This document shows positions 8,554 through 17,472 of a DNA stretch of 64,000 nt, in pieces. The stretch's first letter is position 1; each line of letters starts with the position of its first letter. The DNA comes from Chitinibacter fontanus (GTDB lineage Bacteria > Pseudomonadota > Gammaproteobacteria > Burkholderiales > Chitinibacteraceae). The translations under genes and the position numbers were made by a program. Location of the stretch: contig NZ_CP058952.1 of NCBI RefSeq assembly GCF_013423785.1, positions 1,763,665 to 1,827,664 on the forward strand, written 5' to 3'. The notes under the pieces were generated by a model. That model had not been told where the DNA came from. It worked only from the letters and a program-made list of their open reading frames with translations, and did not search any database.

Positions 8554-9147
8554 ATGATTGGTCGTCTCACTGGCAAACTGCTTGAAAAACAGCCACCGCA
8601 AATCCTGCTCGACGTCGGTGGCGTTGGCTACGAGGTGGATGTGCCAATGAGCACTTTTTATGTGTTGCCTCATCTGGGCGAAGCGACAACCCTGTTTACC
8701 CATTTGGTCGTGCGTGAAGATGCGCAGCTGCTCTACGGCTTTGCGACGCGTGAAGAGCGCAATAGCTTTCGCACCTTGATTAAGGTGTCGGGTATCGGCG
8801 CCAAAATCGCGCTGGCGATTCTGTCGGGCATGACAGCTGACGAGTTGGCACTGGCGGTCGCCAGTGAAGACATCAAACGCCTCTCGGCCGTGCCGGGGAT
8901 TGGCAAGAAAACCGCCGAGCGTTTGGCGCTCGAATTACGCGGCAAGCTCGCCACCGGCGGTTTGGTCTCGATGCCCGGCGAATTACCGCTGGCCACCACG
9001 CCCGATGATCGTAGTGATATTCTCAATGCCTTGCTGGCCTTGGGCTATAACGAGCGCGAAGCCAATCTGGCGATGAAAACGCTACCTGCCGATGCATCGG
9101 TGAGCGACGGGATTCGGATAGCGTTGAAATCGCTGGCGAAAGGCTAA
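8554..9147 (+). CDS. ruvA: Holliday junction branch migration protein RuvA
   Basis: A 197-residue junction-recognition subunit. The N-terminal OB fold starts [28 protein letters not shown]. The central helix-hairpin-helix motifs are [13 protein letters not shown] and [19 protein letters not shown]. The C-terminal RuvB-contacting three-helix domain is [16 protein letters not shown]. It works as a tetramer with the RuvB motor. A likely -10 (TTATACT, about 8508-8514) lies upstream. Confidence 0.97.
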   Translation: MIGRLTGKLLEKQPPQILLDVGGVGYEVDVPMSTFYVLPHLGEATTLFTHLVVREDAQLLYGFATREERNSFRTLIKVSGIGAKIALAILSGMTADELALAVASEDIKRLSAVPGIGKKTAERLALELRGKLATGGLVSMPGELPLATTPDDRSDILNALLALGYNEREANLAMKTLPADASVSDGIRIALKSLAKG

Positions 9148-9196
9148 GGGTATTGGTCTGTAGCTCAATGCATTAAATGACTGTGGTTAAATACAT
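9148..9196 (+). repeat. 49-bp GGGTAT element, copy 3
   Basis: Begins GGGTATTGGTCTGTAGC directly after the ruvA TAA and ends ATACAT (4 of 6 matches). It occupies most of the ruvA-ruvB gap. Confidence 0.55.
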
Positions 9197-9219
9197 GCTG
9201 CAGTATATGGATATACACC

Positions 9220-10263
9220 ATGATCGAAACCGATTCGCTATTTTCTGCCCCACCGCCTGATCGCCTGATCACGGCACAAAAGCTCTCGAATAATGAAGAG
9301 CAGCTTGAGCGCGCGCTGCGGCCGAAGTTGCTCGACGAATATGTTGGGCAAATGAAGGCGCGCGGGCAGTTGGAGATTTTTATTGAGGCGGCGAAAAAAC
9401 GCGGTGAGGCGCTCGATCATGTGCTGCTATTTGGCCCGCCTGGGCTAGGAAAAACCACGCTGGCGCATATTATTGCGCGCGAATTGGGTGTGAATTTACG
9501 TCAAACCTCTGGACCTGTTTTGGAGCGAGCTGGTGATCTGGCGGCGCTGCTGACTAATTTAGAGCCGCACGATGTGCTATTTATCGACGAAATTCATCGG
9601 CTTTCACCGGTGGTCGAAGAGATTTTATACCCTGCGCTGGAAGATTTTCAGCTTGATATCATGATCGGCGAAGGCCCAGCGGCGCGCTCGGTGAAGCTTG
9701 ATCTGCCGCCATTCACCTTGGTCGGCGCGACGACTAGGGCAGGTATGTTGACTAATCCGCTGCGGGATCGTTTCGGTATCGTCGCGCGCTTAGAATTTTA
9801 TACCCCCGAAGAATTAACCCGCATCGTGAGTCGTTCTGCTGGTTTGCTGAATGTCGAAATGGCCGATGATGGCGCGTTTGAAATTGCCCGCCGCTCGCGC
9901 GGCACACCACGGATTGCCAACCGCTTGCTGCGCCGTGTACGCGACTTTGCCGAGGTCAAGCACGATGGTGTAGTGACGCGCGAAGTGGCAGATGCGGCGC
10001 TACAAATGCTCGACGTTGATCATGCTGGGCTCGATGTGATGGATCGCAAGTTGTTGTTGGCCATTTTGGAAAAGTTCGGCGGTGGCCCAGTGGGGCTGGA
10101 TAACGTCGGCGCGGCGATTGGTGAATCAACAGATACGATTGAGGAAGTCGTTGAGCCCTACTTGATTCAGCAAGGCCTGATGCAGCGTACTCCACGCGGC
10201 CGGATGGCGACATTGGGGGCGTATGCGCATTTTGGTCTAAACGCGCCCAAAACCGATGAATGA
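9220..10263 (+). CDS. ruvB: Holliday junction branch migration DNA helicase RuvB
   Basis: A 347-residue AAA+ motor. Walker [13 protein letters not shown] lies near residue 70, Walker [10 protein letters not shown] near 120, sensor 1 [18 protein letters not shown] near 170, followed by the winged-helix domain ([38 protein letters not shown]). All catalytic residues are intact and the length is standard. It drives branch migration with RuvA and is the last gene before a strong terminator. Confidence 0.98.
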   Translation: MIETDSLFSAPPPDRLITAQKLSNNEEQLERALRPKLLDEYVGQMKARGQLEIFIEAAKKRGEALDHVLLFGPPGLGKTTLAHIIARELGVNLRQTSGPVLERAGDLAALLTNLEPHDVLFIDEIHRLSPVVEEILYPALEDFQLDIMIGEGPAARSVKLDLPPFTLVGATTRAGMLTNPLRDRFGIVARLEFYTPEELTRIVSRSAGLLNVEMADDGAFEIARRSRGTPRIANRLLRRVRDFAEVKHDGVVTREVADAALQMLDVDHAGLDVMDRKLLLAILEKFGGGPVGLDNVGAAIGESTDTIEEVVEPYLIQQGLMQRTPRGRMATLGAYAHFGLNAPKTDE

Positions 10264-10291
10264 ATGGTAATTTCATACAAAATCGAATCCA

Positions 10292-10315
10292 AATGCCCCG
10301 ATCGGGGCATTTTTT
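10292..10315 (+). terminator. Terminator after ruvB
   Basis: AATGCCCC-GATC-GGGGCATT perfect stem followed by a T run. Confidence 0.9.
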
Positions 10316-10436
10316 ATGCACAATAGCTATTCAATGACTTTGGCAACGCATCGATGTGCGGGGCTTTTCACACTAGCTGAACTTTTATCGCTTAAGGTTT
10401 TCCTACTTACAGCATTTATTTTTTGGAGTATTTCCC

Positions 10437-11117
10437 GTGGATGTCAGCGCTGGCGTACAAGATATGTCGATTATTAGCTTGGTGATGCAAGCAAGTTTCG
10501 TCGTGCAGATGGTGATGGTGATTTTGATGGCGCTGTCGTTTATGTCTTGGTGGCATATTTTCAGCAAGCACTTCACCTTGGCAAACGCGAAGAAACATAC
10601 CGAAGAATTTGAAGACCGCTTCTGGAGTGGTTCGGATTTGAATGGTTTGTACGAACATGTAAAACGCAGCCGCAGCATCGGCATGGAAAAAATTTTTGAA
10701 GCCGGTTTTGGCGAGTTTTTGAAATTGCGCCAAAAAGGCGGCATGGAATTATCCGATGTGATGGAAGGCACGCGCCGGGCGATGCGCGCCTCTTGCCAGC
10801 GCGAACTGGATTTCCTTGATAAACACAATGCCTTTTTGGCTTCGGTTGGTTCGGTGAGCCCCTATATTGGTCTGTTTGGTACCGTGTGGGGCATTATGTA
10901 CGCGTTCAAGGGCTTGGGTAATGTCGGCCAAGCCACGTTGGCGACCGTTGCGCCGCATATTGCTGAAGCCTTGGTGGCCACGGCAATTGGTCTGTTTGCC
11001 GCGATTCCGGCGGTAGTGGCGTACAACCGTTTTGCCTATGACGTAGATCGTTTGGCAAACCGCTTTGATACCTTTATCGAAGAATTTTCCAACGTTTTGC
11101 AACGCCAAGTGCGTTAA
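10437..11117 (+). CDS. tolQ: Tol-Pal system inner-membrane protein TolQ
   Basis: A 226-residue proton-channel subunit with three membrane spans: the first near residues 18-38 (VVQMVMVILMALSFMSWW) and two after the cytoplasmic loop (VGSVSPYIGLFGTVWGIMYAF and ALVATAIGLFAAIPAVVAYN). The MotA/TolQ/ExbB signature GLFGTVWG is clear. GTG 10437 is the preferred start, with GGAG 9 nt upstream; the first ATG (10464) has no ribosome binding site. It opens the tolQRAB-pal-cpoB operon; the ybgC gene that often precedes tolQ is absent. Confidence 0.95.
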   Translation: MDVSAGVQDMSIISLVMQASFVVQMVMVILMALSFMSWWHIFSKHFTLANAKKHTEEFEDRFWSGSDLNGLYEHVKRSRSIGMEKIFEAGFGEFLKLRQKGGMELSDVMEGTRRAMRASCQRELDFLDKHNAFLASVGSVSPYIGLFGTVWGIMYAFKGLGNVGQATLATVAPHIAEALVATAIGLFAAIPAVVAYNRFAYDVDRLANRFDTFIEEFSNVLQRQVR

Positions 11118-11126
11118 GGCGGCGGT

Positions 11127-11543
11127 ATGCGTAATCGTCGCCCTCGTCGCGCCAAAAGCGAGATTAATGTCGTTCCCTATATCGACGTGATGCTGGTGCT
11201 GTTGGTGATCTTTATGGTGGCTGCGCCGATGATGCAGCCATCGGTGATCAATCTGCCCAGCGTAGGGAAATCCAATATCGAAGTCGCCGCCAAACCACTG
11301 ACGGTCGAGATTTCAGCCGAAGGTGCATTTGGCTTGCTTGATGCGCCGGGTAGCAAGGCCGAAGCGCAAGCCAATGTGGCGGCGCTGGTGGCCGCGATCA
11401 AAGCCAAAATGGGGGCTGAAACCGAGCGCCCGGTGATCATTTCGGCCGATAAAAATGTCAAATATGAAGTCGTTGTGCAGACGATGGATGAATTACAGCG
11501 CGCCAATATCGCCCGCGTTGGTTTGATGGTGCAGCCTAAATAA
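11127..11543 (+). CDS. tolR: Tol-Pal system protein TolR
   Basis: A 138-residue ExbD/TolR protein. One N-terminal membrane span contains the essential aspartate in NVVPYIDVMLVLLVIFMVAAPM, and a periplasmic domain follows. It forms the proton-driven motor with TolQ that energises TolA during outer-membrane constriction. It starts 9 bp after tolQ, and its TAA overlaps the tolA ATG by one base. Confidence 0.95.
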   Translation: MRNRRPRRAKSEINVVPYIDVMLVLLVIFMVAAPMMQPSVINLPSVGKSNIEVAAKPLTVEISAEGAFGLLDAPGSKAEAQANVAALVAAIKAKMGAETERPVIISADKNVKYEVVVQTMDELQRANIARVGLMVQPK

Positions 11544-12439
11544 TGAATCCCAAGCAAAACCCCGCTCACGCAGAAAAACGCGGCTTGTCATTTGTACTGG
11601 CCGTGCTGATGCATGTGATTTTGGCAGGGGCGCTGTTGTTGTCGGTGCAGTGGAAAACCCAAAAGCCCAAACCGGTGGTGGTTGAGCTGTGGGGCGGCCC
11701 GCCGCCCTCTGCGCCCGAGCAAGTACAGCCTGAGCCAGTGAAACAAAAACCAGTGAAGCTTGAGCCGCCAAAGCCTGAAGTTGTGCCGGAAAAAGTGGAT
11801 ATTGCTACCGAAAAAGTGAAGACCACGCCCAAACCGACGGTAAAACCAACGGCAACGCCAAAAGTCACGCCGGTGCCAACCGCGACACCGAAAGCTACGC
11901 CAAAGGCAACAGCAGCACCGAAGGCAACGAGTGCGCCAGCCGCCAAGCCAACTGTCGCGCCTAAAGTCAAAGCAACGGCTGCGCCGAAGAAAAACAGCGA
12001 AATGCAAGATTTGCTGTCGCTGGATAATGCGATTTCTAGCAAGACAAACAGTAATACCAAGCCTGTGGCTGGTGGGAAGCCTGGCGGTACTGGCACTAAC
12101 CCAAATGCAGTTGGTAATAGCGGGCCGGGCAAAGGCTCGGGCGCGAATGGTGCCGCACTCAAAGACTATTACAGCAGGCTCATTAATTTGATTGATTCAC
12201 GCATGGTTTACAACGGGCCAAAAGGCACCAGCCAAGCCGTGTATCGAGTTGTGTTATTGCCAGATGGCAGTATTTTGGAGTCGCAATTGGAGTTGGTTTC
12301 TTCCAGTGGGAATAAGGCTTGGGATGATGCCGCGCGTCGTGCCATTTTGAGTGTGAATCCATTCCCGCGCTTACCAGATGGCCAAACATTCACTGGTGAG
12401 TTGCGCAGCTTTAGATTGGATATCAAACAAAAGAATTGA
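11543..12439 (+). CDS. tolA: Cell envelope integrity protein TolA
   Basis: A 298-residue protein with one N-terminal anchor (about residues 12-33), a periplasm-spanning low-complexity linker rich in Pro, Lys, Thr and Ala (TPKPTVKPTATPKVTPVPT repeats, about 90-160) instead of the long Ala-rich helix of enterobacteria, a glycine-rich hinge, and a C-terminal TonB/TolA domain (YYSRLINLIDSRMVYNGP to the end) that contacts TolB and Pal. The ATG overlaps the tolR stop, which implies translational coupling. Confidence 0.93.
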   Translation: MNPKQNPAHAEKRGLSFVLAVLMHVILAGALLLSVQWKTQKPKPVVVELWGGPPPSAPEQVQPEPVKQKPVKLEPPKPEVVPEKVDIATEKVKTTPKPTVKPTATPKVTPVPTATPKATPKATAAPKATSAPAAKPTVAPKVKATAAPKKNSEMQDLLSLDNAISSKTNSNTKPVAGGKPGGTGTNPNAVGNSGPGKGSGANGAALKDYYSRLINLIDSRMVYNGPKGTSQAVYRVVLLPDGSILESQLELVSSSGNKAWDDAARRAILSVNPFPRLPDGQTFTGELRSFRLDIKQKN

Positions 12440-12455
12440 TGATTGAGGATAAACG

Positions 12456-13730
12456 ATGAAATTCGTGAAGTTGATCTGCCAAGTGATGGCGACTTTGCTA
12501 CTAGTTAGTGGCGCGGCCAAAGCGGATATTCAGCTTGAGATTGTCACCTCGGGCAGCCAGCAATACCCGATTGCCATTATCCCGTTTCAGAATGAAATTG
12601 GCTTAGCGCAGGCAATTACCCCTGTCGTGAGTACCGATCTGGGCAATAGTGGCTTATTCAAGGTCATTGCCGCCGGTGATGTAGCGCCACAGCCATTTTC
12701 CAGTGGTGAGATCAACTACCCTGCCCTGCAAGCCAAAGGCGCACAAACCGCGTTGGTTGGCCAAGTGATTCCCGATGGCAATCAAGTGACAGTGCGCTTC
12801 TGGTTGGTCGATCTGGCGACCAAGCAGGAATTGATTGCGTTTGAAAAACGCGGCAATGCTAGCCAAACTCGCCGTTTGGCGCATCAAATCGCCGATATGA
12901 TTTACGCCAAGCTCACCGGTAAAACGGGTGCGTTTGCCTCGCGCATTGCCTATGTGTTGAAAACGCCAGGTCGCTACCAATTACAGGTGGCTGATTCGGA
13001 TGGCTATGGTGCGCAAACCGTGCTGGCCTCACGGCAACCGATTATGTCACCCAAATGGTCTCCCGATGGTGGCAAGCTGGCTTATGTGTCGTTTGAAAAA
13101 GAAAAGCCAATTGTCTATGTGCATGAATTGGCTACTGGTAAACGCATTGAAGCGGCCAATTTTAAAGGTAGTAACTCATCTCCTGCATGGTCACCTGATG
13201 GTAAACAACTAGCCGTAGTATTGAGTAAAGATCTGGGCAGCCAGATTTACGTGGTGAACGCGGATGGTAGTAATCCACGCCGAGTAACGCAAAGTGGTGA
13301 AATTAACACGGAACCTTCTTTCCTTTCCGATGGTCGGACTCTTATCTTTACGTCCGACCGTGGTGGTAGCCCGCAGATTTATCGCCAGTCTATCAATGGT
13401 GGTGAGGCGGTGCGAATGACCAATTCTGGTGCGTATAACGCCAGTGGCAAGATTTCGCCCGATGGTCGTTCGATGACGTATATCACGCGTAGCAATGGCT
13501 ATCGTGTGGCCATTATGGATCTGGCTACTCGTCAGAGCATGGTGCTTACTGATACCAATGCCGATGATTCGCCATCGTTTGCGCCCAATAGCCAGATGAT
13601 TCTGTATGAAACTGATGTGGGTCGTCGTGGCACTTTGGCGATTGTATCGGCCGATGGCCGTGTGAAGCAGCGCCTGAAAGCTCAGGGTGGCGAAGTGCGT
13701 CAGCCTGCGTGGGGCCCGATGTTGCGTTGA
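12456..13730 (+). CDS. tolB: Tol-Pal system beta-propeller protein TolB
   Basis: A 424-residue periplasmic protein. The signal peptide is MKFVKLICQVMATLLLVSGAAKA. An N-terminal domain with the IAIIPF-type strand (YPIAIIPFQNE) precedes a six-bladed propeller built from repeats such as SPKWSPDGGKLAYVS, SPAWSPDGKQLAVV and NTEPSFLSDGRTLIFTS. It shuttles between TolA and Pal. GAGGAT lies before the ATG, and the spacing from tolA is 16 bp. Confidence 0.96.
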   Translation: MKFVKLICQVMATLLLVSGAAKADIQLEIVTSGSQQYPIAIIPFQNEIGLAQAITPVVSTDLGNSGLFKVIAAGDVAPQPFSSGEINYPALQAKGAQTALVGQVIPDGNQVTVRFWLVDLATKQELIAFEKRGNASQTRRLAHQIADMIYAKLTGKTGAFASRIAYVLKTPGRYQLQVADSDGYGAQTVLASRQPIMSPKWSPDGGKLAYVSFEKEKPIVYVHELATGKRIEAANFKGSNSSPAWSPDGKQLAVVLSKDLGSQIYVVNADGSNPRRVTQSGEINTEPSFLSDGRTLIFTSDRGGSPQIYRQSINGGEAVRMTNSGAYNASGKISPDGRSMTYITRSNGYRVAIMDLATRQSMVLTDTNADDSPSFAPNSQMILYETDVGRRGTLAIVSADGRVKQRLKAQGGEVRQPAWGPMLR

Positions 13731-13766
13731 GACTAATTTGTGTTTGTTAATAAACGGAGAGAACTC

Positions 13767-14309
13767 ATGAAAAAGATTGCCCTCAGTGTCCTGATGACTG
13801 CCCTATTGGCCGCGTGTGCCAGCACTCCGGCACCTGTGGTTGACCCAAACGCCGGTAAAAACGCCAGCAGCGTAGCGAGCACGGGTAGCGAAATCAAAAC
13901 TGTAGATACGACTGGCACCACTGGTGTGAAGCTAGATCCACGTTTGACTGATCCAAACAACGTTTTGTCGCAACGTCGCGTGTACTTTGATTTTGACTCA
14001 TTCACTGTGAAGAGCGATTACGATGCGATGGTACAAGCGCATGCGAAATTCTTGGTCGAAAACCGTGATTACAAGATCATCTTGCAAGGCAATACCGATA
14101 ACCGTGGTACCGCCGAATACAATTTGGCGCTAGGTCAGAAACGTGCTGACGCTGTGGCTAAATTGTTGCTGGCTTTGGGTGTGAACGAAAACCAGATCGA
14201 AGCAGTGAGCTTTGGCGAAGAGCGTCCACTGGAAAATGGTGATACTGATGAGGCATGGGAACGTAATCGCCGTGCCGATATTGTGTATAACGGCGAACAA
14301 AGCAAATAA
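13767..14309 (+). CDS. pal: Peptidoglycan-associated lipoprotein Pal
   Basis: A 180-residue outer-membrane lipoprotein. The signal peptide MKKIALSVLMTALLAAC gives a LAAC lipobox (Cys17), then a disordered tether and an OmpA-like peptidoglycan-binding domain (VYFDFDSFTVKSDY, ILQGNTDNRGTAEYNLALGQKRADAV, SFGEERPLENGDTDEAWERNRRADI). ATG 13767 is used because GGAGAG precedes it and the lipobox is then well placed; the open frame begins at 13740. It anchors the outer membrane to the cell wall and binds TolB. Confidence 0.96.
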   Translation: MKKIALSVLMTALLAACASTPAPVVDPNAGKNASSVASTGSEIKTVDTTGTTGVKLDPRLTDPNNVLSQRRVYFDFDSFTVKSDYDAMVQAHAKFLVENRDYKIILQGNTDNRGTAEYNLALGQKRADAVAKLLLALGVNENQIEAVSFGEERPLENGDTDEAWERNRRADIVYNGEQSK

Positions 14310-14417
14310 GTTGCTTGCCTAGTTTTAGCGGACTGCCTACGCTCTTCCTTTATCTGGGAAGCGCATTGCAGGCTCGCTAAGTGGCTTTGTCACTGTGCGG
14401 CTCGTGTAGCCATCCCC

Positions 14418-14439
14418 AAACCCCGCCGTTGCGGGGTTT
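14418..14439 (+). terminator. Hairpin between pal and cpoB
   Basis: AAACCCCGC-CGTT-GCGGGGTTT is a perfect stem, but the following tract (GTATTTC) is poor in T. It could attenuate readthrough from pal into cpoB. Confidence 0.5.
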
Positions 14440-14464
14440 GTATTTCAATACCATTGAGATGTTG

Positions 14465-15211
14465 ATGATGAAACAAATGAAAATCGCACTAATTGCTTTT
14501 GTTTTTGCCGGGATGGCAACGCATGCCCAGGCGGGTTTATTTGATGATGATGTGGCCCGCAAACAGGTGGCAGACTTGGCCGCCAGCGTACAAACGCTGC
14601 AACAGCAAAATACCCAGCGCCTAGAGCAACTGGAAGCCAGTAAGGCTCGCATGCTCGATCTGGTGCGCCAGCTTGATGCGCAAAAAGAGGAAATCGCCAA
14701 ATTACGCGGTGCCAATGAGGTGTTGCAATTTAATTTGGATGAAGCGGTGAAGCGCCAGAAAGACCTGTATATCGATCTGGATGCTCGTTTGCGCACCATT
14801 GAGCAGGCCAAGGCGGAAGCCAAGCAAGAAGCTAAACTCAGCGAGCAAGATAGCTTTGATGCCGCAGTAGCATTGGTACAGAATAAAAAATTCAAAGATG
14901 CCAGCACCGCGTGGGCAAAATTTGTGGCTGACTATCCCAATAGTGACAAAATGCCTGCTGCACAGTATTGGATGGGCATGAATTATGCCTTCAGCAAAGA
15001 TTATAAATCGGCCAATATTGCGTTTAAAAACGTGGTGGAAAATGCGCCTGACGACGCCAAGGCGCCTGATGCGCTGCTCGGCTTGGCTTCGGTTGCCGCG
15101 ACAACGGGTGATAAAAAAGGCTCACGCAATTATCTGATCAATATTCTGGAACGCTATCCACAATCGGAAGCGGCTGCAAAAGCAAAAAAAGCGTTAGCGG
15201 CGCCAAATTAA
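14465..15211 (+). CDS. cpoB: Cell division coordinator CpoB (YbgF)
   Basis: About 248 residues. The signal peptide (MKQMKIALIAFVFAGMATHAQA) is followed by a coiled coil (about residues 30-120: VADLAASVQTLQQQNTQRLEQL) that trimerises, and a C-terminal TPR domain (FDAAVALVQNKKFKDASTAWAKFVADYPNSD and later ALLGLASVAATTGDKKGSRNYL). It coordinates Tol-Pal with cell-wall synthesis during division. Several ATG codons lie close together (14459-14477); 14465 or 14468 fit the weak GAG at 14456. It ends the Tol operon. Confidence 0.9.
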   Translation: MMKQMKIALIAFVFAGMATHAQAGLFDDDVARKQVADLAASVQTLQQQNTQRLEQLEASKARMLDLVRQLDAQKEEIAKLRGANEVLQFNLDEAVKRQKDLYIDLDARLRTIEQAKAEAKQEAKLSEQDSFDAAVALVQNKKFKDASTAWAKFVADYPNSDKMPAAQYWMGMNYAFSKDYKSANIAFKNVVENAPDDAKAPDALLGLASVAATTGDKKGSRNYLINILERYPQSEAAAKAKKALAAPN

Positions 15212-15224
15212 TTTGTGTTCAATG

Positions 15225-15254
15225 AAAAAGGATCGCGCTGGCGATCCTTTTTTA
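15225..15254 (+). terminator. Terminator after cpoB
   Basis: AAAAAGGATCGC-GCTG-GCGATCCTTTTTT, a strong symmetric stem with T run, ends the Tol-Pal operon. Confidence 0.9.
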
Positions 15255-15269
15255 TGAGCGAAGTATTTG

Positions 15270-15318
15270 GGGTATGTCCACTAAAGGCTATTTGGATAAG
15301 GCTTTGACGAATATGCCT
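15270..15318 (+). repeat. 49-bp GGGTAT element, degenerate copy 4
   Basis: Begins GGGTATGTCC, holds the AAAGGCTATTT and GGCTTTG core pieces seen in other copies, and ends ATGCCT (4 of 6 matches to ATACCC). Confidence 0.45.
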
Positions 15319-15349
15319 ATAGAATTTAATTGCCCGTAATGGGGCTCAA

Positions 15350-15508
15350 TTAGTCAAAGATAGTGACCAATAGCACAATCATTGCAGTGAGTTTGACCCA
15401 CGCGCTCTTTGATAAAGTACTGGCGGTGGTAATAAGCAAGTAAATACTGATAGAAGAAATCATCAGTAATACTGCAACAATTGCGAAAAAAACCAATCCG
15501 ATGAGCAT
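15350..15508 (-). CDS. Small membrane protein, 52 residues
   Basis: A very hydrophobic 52-residue protein with two likely membrane helices (MLIGLVFFAIVAVLLMISSISIYLL in two pieces, and LTAMIVLLVTIF at the end). AGGAAAAG precedes ATG 15508; an in-frame upstream codon at 15559 would add 17 polar residues and seems less likely. It lies just downstream of a DUF805 gene in the same direction. No family recognised. Confidence 0.45.
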   Translation of the reverse strand: MLIGLVFFAIVAVLLMISSISIYLLITTASTLSKSAWVKLTAMIVLLVTIFD

Positions 15509-15592
15509 TTTGACTTTTCCTGCTGGCGTATAACAAACACGCGAATTTCTTGAGGCCAAGCTGCGATATATCTCGCCGCTTGGTCGCCTAGC

Positions 15593-15934
15593 TTAGACAA
15601 ACAGGGGCACGGGACCAAATTGGTTATCCGTGTCACTGGGGCGGGTGTGCCAGTACAACATGGCGCACCAACCTACAACGGGGATTAAACCGATTAAAAC
15701 CCATTTACCTGAACGGCCAATGTCATGAAGTCTTCGTATTCCAACCGCTAGGCTTGGGAGGAGCAGGGTGAGTAATAGCAAAGAGCTACCCATTCCTTGG
15801 CCCAAACTGAGTGTAATTGCTAGGTAACACAGCGTTTGAAATAGCATCCACCACCAAAATTCGGCACGGCTGGCACGGCCATTGAAGACGGCATACTGCT
15901 GTAGGCAGCGTTTGATTGCAGTTAGAAATGACAT
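15593..15934 (-). CDS. DUF805 family membrane protein
   Basis: A 113-residue integral membrane protein with the DUF805 pattern: FNGRASRAEFWWWMLF near residue 18, LPSLAVGIRRLHDIGRSGKW near 65, and a C-terminal Asn-Gln-Phe-Gly-Pro segment. Three to four helices are expected. The family is widespread and of unknown role, sometimes next to stress or phage-shock genes. Start codon and length agree with the family. Confidence 0.85.
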   Translation of the reverse strand: MSFLTAIKRCLQQYAVFNGRASRAEFWWWMLFQTLCYLAITLSLGQGMGSSLLLLTLLLPSLAVGIRRLHDIGRSGKWVLIGLIPVVGWCAMLYWHTRPSDTDNQFGPVPLFV

Positions 15935-16099
15935 TTTCTGATCTCCAAATGTATTGAACGTATTGCAAATCTACGCCTATGCCATAGGTATTTCACGGTA
16001 ATCTTTCCCTCTGAACTGGGTAAAAATGCCAATTCAGCAGAATTTTGGTGCAAAAGTAGTACCTTAACTCGCATTGACGCTGTAGTTATGATCAATCTG

Positions 16100-16118
16100 T
16101 TTGCACGTTCAATGCAAA
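16100..16118. promoter_or_regulatory. Inverted repeat upstream of the S24-type repressor
   Basis: TTTGCA and TGCAAA are separated by seven bases, 44 bp before the repressor start. The spacing and position suit an operator for autoregulation. Purely inferred. Confidence 0.35.
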
Positions 16119-16161
16119 AATGTATTAATATTTGGGAATGATTGGGTTGGAGTGGTCACGA

Positions 16162-16791
16162 ATGGATAATCAGCTACGTTTACAGCAATGGATGCAATAT
16201 TTTGGTTTAAGCCAAGGCCAGTTGGGTGAGCGCGCAGGCGTGCCACAACCAACCATACATCGTATTGTCTCTGGGGAGACTAGTTCACCACGCACAGGCA
16301 CCATGCGCAAAATCATCGCTGCTTTAGGCTTAAGCACCGAGCAGTTCGAGCGGGGGCCCACTGAACAAACAGTCTTCTCAACGGCAGAGCAAATTTTGCT
16401 ACAGGTGCCGATTATTGAGCGGATAGAAGATGCTCGGTTGCACTATCGACCCGAAAAATACCCAATTTCACAGCATCTTTGTGCTGGGCTTGGTTTAGAT
16501 GCTGCGCAAATTGTGGGTGCAATCGCGTTGCACCGTTCAATGGAGCCGACTATTTATAAGGGCGATGTGGTATTGATCGATGCTTCCTCTACACAATTGG
16601 TGGCGGGTGAGATTTTTGCATTGCAAATGGATGGTGTGGTGATGATTCGCCGCGTTTTGCTCAGTGAGTCGCTGATTATATTGGCGCCTGATAATCCAGA
16701 TCGAAGTCAATATTTTGATATTCAACTGCCACGTCAGGCAAATGTACATGTAATCGGGCGTGTTTTCTGGCGCGGAGGCCTGCTTAAGTAA
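16162..16791 (+). CDS. XRE-HTH repressor with S24/LexA-like C-terminal domain
   Basis: A 209-residue protein. Residues about 5-60 form a Cro/CI-type helix-turn-helix (LSQGQLGERAGVPQPTIHRIVSGE). Residues about 105-205 form a peptidase S24 fold with the nucleophile motif HRSMEPTIYKGDVVLID (Ser126). The catalytic lysine, normally in an xVKRL segment, is replaced by arginine in VMIRRVLL (about 163), so self-cleavage may be lost. ATG 16162 is preferred over 16132 because GGAG lies 9 nt before it. No phage genes adjoin, so it may be a domesticated repressor. Confidence 0.8.
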   Translation: MDNQLRLQQWMQYFGLSQGQLGERAGVPQPTIHRIVSGETSSPRTGTMRKIIAALGLSTEQFERGPTEQTVFSTAEQILLQVPIIERIEDARLHYRPEKYPISQHLCAGLGLDAAQIVGAIALHRSMEPTIYKGDVVLIDASSTQLVAGEIFALQMDGVVMIRRVLLSESLIILAPDNPDRSQYFDIQLPRQANVHVIGRVFWRGGLLK

Positions 16792-16832
16792 ACCGATGCA
16801 TTGTGGGTGCGCACACTGCTGATTTGACGATC

Positions 16833-16869
16833 AAACTGCCTTCGTAGGTGCTGCGAAGGCAGTTTTTTT
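16833..16869 (+). terminator. Terminator after the S24-type repressor
   Basis: AAACTGCCTTCG pairs perfectly with CGAAGGCAGTTT across a nine-base loop, followed by a run of T. Confidence 0.9.
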
Positions 16870-16925
16870 ACGTCCCTATTTATGCGTTTATGAATTATTT
16901 ACATGCAATAAACGTATTTAATGTA

Positions 16926-16954
16926 TTGATATGTATTGTCTGTGGGAATACTAT
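16926..16954 (+). promoter_or_regulatory. Sigma-70-type promoter of the 16990 gene
   Basis: TTGATA (16926-16931), a 17-bp spacer and TACTAT (16949-16954) fit a vegetative promoter 36 bp before the start codon. Confidence 0.6.
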
Positions 16955-16989
16955 GTCGTTGTCAATTTTTAATACATGGAGAAAAAATC

Positions 16990-17382
16990 ATGAAACGACT
17001 AGTCATTGGCGGGTTTTTCGCAATCATTTCCGTGGCGGCATCTGCAATGCAGTATTACCCAGGACAAACATTTAATACGCGCAGCATTGAAAACGATATG
17101 CAGCAAATTAGTGCGAATGAATTTGTCCGCTTGGTGGATTTGCGTGGTAACGGCGTAGAAGTAGAAGACTGGGCGGTTACGCGTGATTTTAATGGCAAGC
17201 GCTTTATCACGATCAGTACCTACGAAGTGGACTGTCAAAATCATGAGGCTCGTTGGCTAGCTGGGGTGGGCGCGTATTACCTCACCAATGAGCCAGAAAT
17301 GGTGCATATCGTAAACCGAATCAATAGCACGCCGCTGAATCCTGCCTCTGGACGCAACTTGAGTCGCTTGTGTCAGCGTTAA
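16990..17382 (+). CDS. Secreted protein of unknown function
   Basis: A 130-residue protein with a clear signal peptide (MKRLVIGGFFAIISVAASA). The mature part has two cysteines (VDCQNH and SRLCQR) that could form a disulfide, and no motif I recognise. ATG 16990 is chosen for the GGAG at 16978-16981; the upstream ATG at 16936 is inside the promoter region. Likely monocistronic, between a terminator and the PTS gene. Confidence 0.6.
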   Translation: MKRLVIGGFFAIISVAASAMQYYPGQTFNTRSIENDMQQISANEFVRLVDLRGNGVEVEDWAVTRDFNGKRFITISTYEVDCQNHEARWLAGVGAYYLTNEPEMVHIVNRINSTPLNPASGRNLSRLCQR

Positions 17383-17472
17383 CTTTAGTCGCTACTGGTA
17401 TTGTTTAGCGCCCGTTCTGTGCTGATTGGTACCAGCGGATGAAATGATGGATTTCGTGTGAGGTTAAACATC

